NCBI GenBank assembly: GCA_034670065.1
Contig: JAXMOG010000005.1
Location: 124,001-188,000 of the forward strand
Reading direction: 5' to 3'
Length of the DNA stretch: 64,000 bases
Source: Mesobacterium_A sp034670065
Lineage (GTDB): Bacteria > Pseudomonadota > Alphaproteobacteria > Rhodobacterales > Rhodobacteraceae
Positions 60,421 through 64,000 of the stretch are shown piece by piece; the first letter of the stretch is position 1, and each line of letters starts with the position of its first letter. The notes under the pieces were generated by a model. That model was given only the letters and a program-made list of their open reading frames with translations, searched no databases and was not told the origin of the DNA. A program made the position numbers and the translations under genes.

Positions 60421-62304
60421 CTATACTCGGGGCATGCCCTTGCTGCGCAACAACCGCTTCTGCGCGGCAATCCTGAACGGCGCATTCGGCGCGCCGTAGC
60501 CTTTGTAGCCGCCGCGCCGCTCGACAATCTCAAAGAACATGCCGCCGCCAAAGGGGCGTGAATAGAGTTGAAAAAACTCGCCATGGTCGTCGCAATCATA
60601 GAAGATTTGCGCGGCCTGCATCTTGTTCAGGTCTTGTTCGCTTATGTCGAACCGAGCCGACAAATCGGCATAATAGTTGCCGGGAATGGGCAGTGGCGCG
60701 AACCCTTTGGCCTGCAACGCAGCGGCGGTTGCGAATATATCCTCACTCGACAAGGCAATGTGCTGGACCGGCGCCCCAAAGCTGTCAGCCAGAAAACTTC
60801 CCGCCAGTGTGCGATGCGATTCAGCTCCGTTCAAAGTGATGCGAAATGCGCCGTCTGATGCCTCAATCGCGCGGCTGCGGACCAATCCATCTGGGTCGAC
60901 CACGTCAAACATCGGGGCTTTCACCATGTCAAACAGCGTCGTGTAGAACAGTGACCAGCTTAACATCTCGTCGTAGGTCATAGTTTGCGCGATATGGTCG
61001 ATCCCAACCAGCCCTGCATCCGACTGCGGTGCCTCTGTGGCGCCAAATTCCACGCCCCAGATGTCTTTGTGGGCATCGTCCAGAATATGCAGCAAACTGC
61101 CGCCCAGCCCCTTTATTGCCGGAACGTTCATTTGCCCCGGAACCAACGGCTGCGAAAACGGCTCAGCACCTAAACGCGTTGCCCGGTCAATTGCCTCTGC
61201 TGCGGAAGGAACCCCCAAACCAATGTCGCAAACAGATGTTCCACGCACGTTATAGGCCGTTCCGGCGAAATCCTGCATCTCTTCGTTCAGGACAATACGG
61301 ATGCTGCCTTGCTGCCAGAACGTGATGGCCTTGGAAACGTGCTGCCCGGCCAAGGCAAACCCAAGGCTTTGCAGCAGAGCGCGCAATTCATCCGCTTCGC
61401 TTCCACGCGTGGCAAACTCGATAAACTCTGCACCTTTGACCGGTACGCGCGCAGGCATTGGCGCAAGGTCGGTGGGCATATCAGGCTCTGCGCATCGAAC
61501 GTCATCCATCAACGCAATGAGTGATCGATAGCCATCATTGGCGACCGACTTCGGAGACCCACCGCGAAACTGGTCATTGAAAATTTCCAGACTGATCGGA
61601 CCGCTGTATCCTGTCGCCATCACTGCACGCATAAACTCAGTGACGGGCAGATCACCCTCTCCCGGCATATTGCGGAAATGACGCGACCAATACAGCAAGT
61701 CCATTTCAATGGCTGGTGCATCGGCCAGCTGCACGAAAAAGATCTTGTCACCGTGAATACGGCGGATCGTTTCCGGATCAATATTCCGGCCCAGTGTATG
61801 AAAGCTATCAAGGATCAGACCGATGTTCGGATGGTCAGCCCGGCGCACGATTTCCCATGCATCGCGATGGTCGTTGACATGTTGCCCCCAGGCTAGCGCC
61901 TCATACCCCACGCGAATTCCACGCGCTGCGGCACGGTCGCCCAATTCCCGAAAGTCATCTGCCGCTCTGTCGATGCCCCCTAACGCCTTGGGATGCACAG
62001 ACGAACAGAACAGTACCAAATCTGTGCCCAACTCGCCCATCAGATCAAACTTGCGCTCTGCCCGGTCAAACGCTTTGGTCCGCAGTGGGCCTCCTGGCAG
62101 ACCTTCGAAATCACGAAAGGGTTGGAACAGCTCTATCTCCAGCCCCATATCGCGGATCATACGGCCAACGTCACGCGGGCTGCCCTCATCCGCAATGAAG
62201 TCTTGTTCAAAAATTTCGATCCCGTCAAAGCCAGCGGAGGAAATCGCCTCTAGCTTCTCACGCAGGTTTCCCGAGATGGATACTGTGGCGATGGAGGTCT
62301 TCAT
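60421..62304 (-). CDS. quiC1: 3-dehydroshikimate dehydratase, fused to an HPPD-like domain (QuiC1 type)
   Basis: Converts 3-dehydroshikimate to protocatechuate, committing quinate/shikimate to the beta-ketoadipate pathway. The 627-residue chain has an N-terminal sugar-isomerase-like TIM barrel whose metal ligands are E135 (GYEALAWG), D166 (LILDSFHT), Q192 (FVQLADAP) and E240 (ISLEIFND), matching the Pseudomonas QuiC1 set shifted by one. The C-terminal half (from about residue 290) is a vicinal-oxygen-chelate pair like 4-hydroxyphenylpyruvate dioxygenase (GIDHIAQTM, PVQHIALSS, FFEIVERRG). Its ATG overlaps the stop of the dehydrogenase gene by 4 bp. Confidence 0.94.
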   Translation of the reverse strand: MKTSIATVSISGNLREKLEAISSAGFDGIEIFEQDFIADEGSPRDVGRMIRDMGLEIELFQPFRDFEGLPGGPLRTKAFDRAERKFDLMGELGTDLVLFCSSVHPKALGGIDRAADDFRELGDRAAARGIRVGYEALAWGQHVNDHRDAWEIVRRADHPNIGLILDSFHTLGRNIDPETIRRIHGDKIFFVQLADAPAIEMDLLYWSRHFRNMPGEGDLPVTEFMRAVMATGYSGPISLEIFNDQFRGGSPKSVANDGYRSLIALMDDVRCAEPDMPTDLAPMPARVPVKGAEFIEFATRGSEADELRALLQSLGFALAGQHVSKAITFWQQGSIRIVLNEEMQDFAGTAYNVRGTSVCDIGLGVPSAAEAIDRATRLGAEPFSQPLVPGQMNVPAIKGLGGSLLHILDDAHKDIWGVEFGATEAPQSDAGLVGIDHIAQTMTYDEMLSWSLFYTTLFDMVKAPMFDVVDPDGLVRSRAIEASDGAFRITLNGAESHRTLAGSFLADSFGAPVQHIALSSEDIFATAAALQAKGFAPLPIPGNYYADLSARFDISEQDLNKMQAAQIFYDCDDHGEFFQLYSRPFGGGMFFEIVERRGGYKGYGAPNAPFRIAAQKRLLRSKGMPRV

Positions 62305-63140
62305 GTTGCCTCTCCGGCTTGCAGTAGATCGTTTCGAAAGGAACTTTCATCCAGCGTGCTGCCCGAAAACAGTTTCCAAGCTTGGACGCCTTGGTAAAAA
62401 AACAGCTCCCACCCTGAAAGAACGGACAGCCCCTGTGCTGCTGCATCGGTCAGAAACTGTGTGTCGATGGGGGTATAGACCGCGTCAAAGGCCCAATCCG
62501 CCCCAGCCATAGCCGCGCGCGGCAGCGGCGTGCCTTCGTACCCCACCATCCCCACAGGCGTGCAATTGATAAGCCCTGTTGCACCTTGCGCTGCGTCTTC
62601 CGGCTCGATCCAAGTGGTGACTTCCAGCTCTGGGGCGACTTGGTGCAGTGCGTGCGCCAGCGCTTGTGCTTTTGCCGGGTCCCGATCCACCAGACGCAGT
62701 GCTGTCGCGCCCAATCGGGCAAGTCCGAAAGCAACCGCACGCCCAACGCCACCTGTCCCGATCATCAAAACGGTACCCGGCTGGGCCTGCCCCCGGATTG
62801 AACGATACGCGGCCATAAAACCGGTGAAATCAGTGTTATGGCCCTGTGCGGAACCCTTGTCGAAAATCACCGTGTTGACCGCCCCCATAGCTTTCAGCAA
62901 TGGGTCATCGACCTGCACCAGATCAACGACACGCTCTTTGTAGGGATATGTCACGTTGATCCCACGAAAACCGCCGGCCTTGCATCCGTCGAAAACCTGT
63001 TCAAAATCTAACGCCATGTCCTTGGGAACAAGCCGATCATACTGCACCTGGACACCAGACTGCGTGCCCGCCAGACGGTGTAGCAGCGGCGCGCTGGAGC
63101 GGCTGATATTGTCCCCGATCAGACCCAGTTTCAGATTCAC
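62301..63140 (-). CDS. aroE: Shikimate dehydrogenase family protein
   Basis: A 279-residue NAD(P)-dependent shikimate/quinate dehydrogenase. Substrate residues appear in SRSSAPLLHR (residues 14-23), NVTYPYKERV with the catalytic lysine and GHNTDFTGF; the nucleotide loop is GTGGVGRAVAFG. In an operon with quiC1 it is expected to oxidise shikimate (or quinate) to the dehydro compound instead of serving aromatic biosynthesis. The start is a GTG at 63140 after a GAGAGAG purine run. Confidence 0.93.
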   Translation of the reverse strand: MNLKLGLIGDNISRSSAPLLHRLAGTQSGVQVQYDRLVPKDMALDFEQVFDGCKAGGFRGINVTYPYKERVVDLVQVDDPLLKAMGAVNTVIFDKGSAQGHNTDFTGFMAAYRSIRGQAQPGTVLMIGTGGVGRAVAFGLARLGATALRLVDRDPAKAQALAHALHQVAPELEVTTWIEPEDAAQGATGLINCTPVGMVGYEGTPLPRAAMAGADWAFDAVYTPIDTQFLTDAAAQGLSVLSGWELFFYQGVQAWKLFSGSTLDESSFRNDLLQAGEAT

Positions 63141-63663
63141 TTTGTTACTCTCTCTCTTTGTCTGGCGGCTATCGGAATGAACCCGCCACTATTTTTGTTC
63201 GCCCCGCAAAGCAGTATAACATGGCCGCGCTTTACGGATGAAACTGGCCGCAAAGCCGCGCATGGATGATCACAGGGTTCGCACATGTAATTGCACAGGC
63301 GCTGTTCATCCCAACGTTCGGAATGCCGTCCGCAAAGACCCGGAACCAATGTTTCCACCAGGTTTCCACCAATCGCCTTTTCTTATTCATGAAGGCATAG
63401 TCGGCGTAACGTCAATCACCCAAACAGCACGCTGCATAACATGACGTTAATCCAACACCCTGACGAGTGAGCGTTTCTGGCAGAATACCCCTGCCCGTCC
63501 AAAAGATGATCAATTCAGCCTGATCTACCGCTTCACCCCGTCCAATTGACGGGCATCAAGGGGCTTGTCATCGCCCGTACAATAATGGTTGATTGCGCAA
63601 ACATTGACATAGGCCCGCACAAAGCAACAAACGCAGGCCACCATCGACCATAGGGAGGTGACG
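63141..63663. promoter_or_regulatory. 523-bp divergent region with a direct repeat
   Basis: No gene is supported. It separates the quinate/shikimate operon from the Gfo/Idh gene and must contain both promoters. A direct repeat GTTTCCACCA occurs at about 63351-63360 and 63362-63371, 11 bp apart (one helical turn), a possible regulator site. The Gfo/Idh gene has a strong ribosome site (GGGAGGTG). Confidence 0.45.
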
Positions 63664-64000
63664 ATGAAAGGTGCTTTGATCGGCTGCGGGTTTTTCGCAC
63701 AAAATCAACTTCATGCTTGGCGCGATATCGACGGCGCAGAAATCGTAGCGATTTGCGACCGGGATACAGAAAGGCTGGATCAATCCGCAAAAGCTTTTGG
63801 CATCGATCGTACCTATGAAGATGCCGCGCAAATGTTCGCTGACGGCGGTTTTGACTTTGTCGATATCGCAACCACTGTAGGCTCCCACCGGGTGTTGGTT
63901 GAAATGGCCGCGAAAGCCGGATGCCACGTTATCTGCCAAAAGCCATTTGCGGAATCGAATGAAGACGCTCAAGCGATGGTCGACGCGGTGAAGGCCGCCG
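63664..64000 (+). CDS. Gfo/Idh/MocA-family dehydrogenase (3' truncated by window end)
   Basis: The first 112 codons of an NAD(P)-dependent sugar/inositol-type dehydrogenase; the frame is open at the window edge. The Rossmann loop is MKGALIGCGFFAQNQLHAW (start), followed by VAICDRDTERL, DFVDIATTVGSH and the conserved QKPFAES (usually EKPF, here CQKPF). It is divergent from the quinate/shikimate operon and may oxidise a related polyol or cyclitol, for instance quinate-like compounds; this is inference. The ATG is preceded by GGGAGGTGACG. Confidence 0.9.
   Translation, partial: MKGALIGCGFFAQNQLHAWRDIDGAEIVAICDRDTERLDQSAKAFGIDRTYEDAAQMFADGGFDFVDIATTVGSHRVLVEMAAKAGCHVICQKPFAESNEDAQAMVDAVKAA

Noticed and set aside
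63238..63444. A 68-codon plus-strand frame upstream of the Gfo/Idh gene
   Set aside because: No ribosome site and no recognisable feature; the region is better explained as a divergent promoter.
1..64000. tRNA, rRNA, CRISPR, prophage or intact insertion sequence
   Set aside because: No cloverleaf, rRNA block, spaced repeats, phage structural gene or transposase was recognised by reading either strand.

Overview
The window reads as a chromosomal segment of a marine alphaproteobacterium, most likely Rhodobacterales (Roseobacter group). This rests on the style and combination of genes: paa epoxidase genes next to a homogentisate cluster, oligopeptide and BMP-family ABC importers, a Zur/ZnuABC zinc locus, a type II lumazine synthase behind an FMN riboswitch, a DUF4214/calcium-repeat exoprotein, and densely packed operons with 1-4 bp start/stop overlaps. 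The DNA looks moderately GC-rich. No rRNA, tRNA, CRISPR array or intact insertion sequence was recognised.

Layout. 1-2.9 kb: the 3' end of an acyl-CoA synthetase, a membrane-anchored unknown, and a SPOR-domain protein. 2.99-7.5 kb: a nucleoside-salvage operon on the minus strand (cdd-deoA-deoB-add-upp). 7.6-10.7 kb: zinc uptake (zur-znuC-znuB divergent from znuA) with two Zur-box-like palindromes between, and a perfect 9-bp tandem repeat inside znuA that encodes a His/Asp metal loop. 11.7-16.2 kb: paaX and paaABCDE, the phenylacetyl-CoA epoxidase. 16.3-22.7 kb: a homogentisate pathway operon (hmgA, fahA, a metallo-beta-lactamase-fold protein, a flavoprotein aromatic hydroxylase, a DUF2783 protein) facing a MarR-type regulator across two palindromes.

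22.8-26.9 kb holds three genes in a row that I cannot assign to any family. The first-transcribed encodes a single-span membrane protein with an acidic N-terminus and Ig/CshA-like repeats. The other two encode soluble proteins without signal peptides, one mixed beta, one mainly helical with a hydrophobic N-terminus. The first two share a short Tyr/Pro motif. This cassette is the best candidate for an undescribed system.

27.1-42.6 kb is a two-armed nitrogen-scavenging locus. On the left is an oligopeptide-type ABC importer ending in allophanate hydrolase. In the centre is a LysR regulator. On the right is a BMP-family ABC importer interleaved with a formamidase-like nitrilase, two paralogous isochorismatase-fold cysteine hydrolases and a cupin. 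Nearly identical 17-bp palindromes stand in front of both arms. Together the genes suggest import and stepwise hydrolysis of biuret/triuret-like ureides to allophanate, then to ammonia and CO2.

42.6-53.2 kb: a winged-helix/TPR regulator, DUF302 and TVP38 proteins, a Kef-type antiporter, a MATE exporter, a cupin, and a TetR gene divergent from a DevBCA-like ABC exporter across a perfect palindrome. 53.6-54.3 kb: ribH2 under an FMN riboswitch. 54.7-57.4 kb: a large calcium-repeat protein with two DUF4214 units, probably secreted by a type I system. 57.6-60.3 kb: a Tag-like DNA glycosylase, a nucleoside/base deaminase and an Fe(II)/2-oxoglutarate oxygenase. 60.4-64 kb: quinate/shikimate catabolism (a QuiC1-type dehydroshikimate dehydratase and a shikimate dehydrogenase), divergent from a truncated Gfo/Idh-family dehydrogenase that runs off the window.
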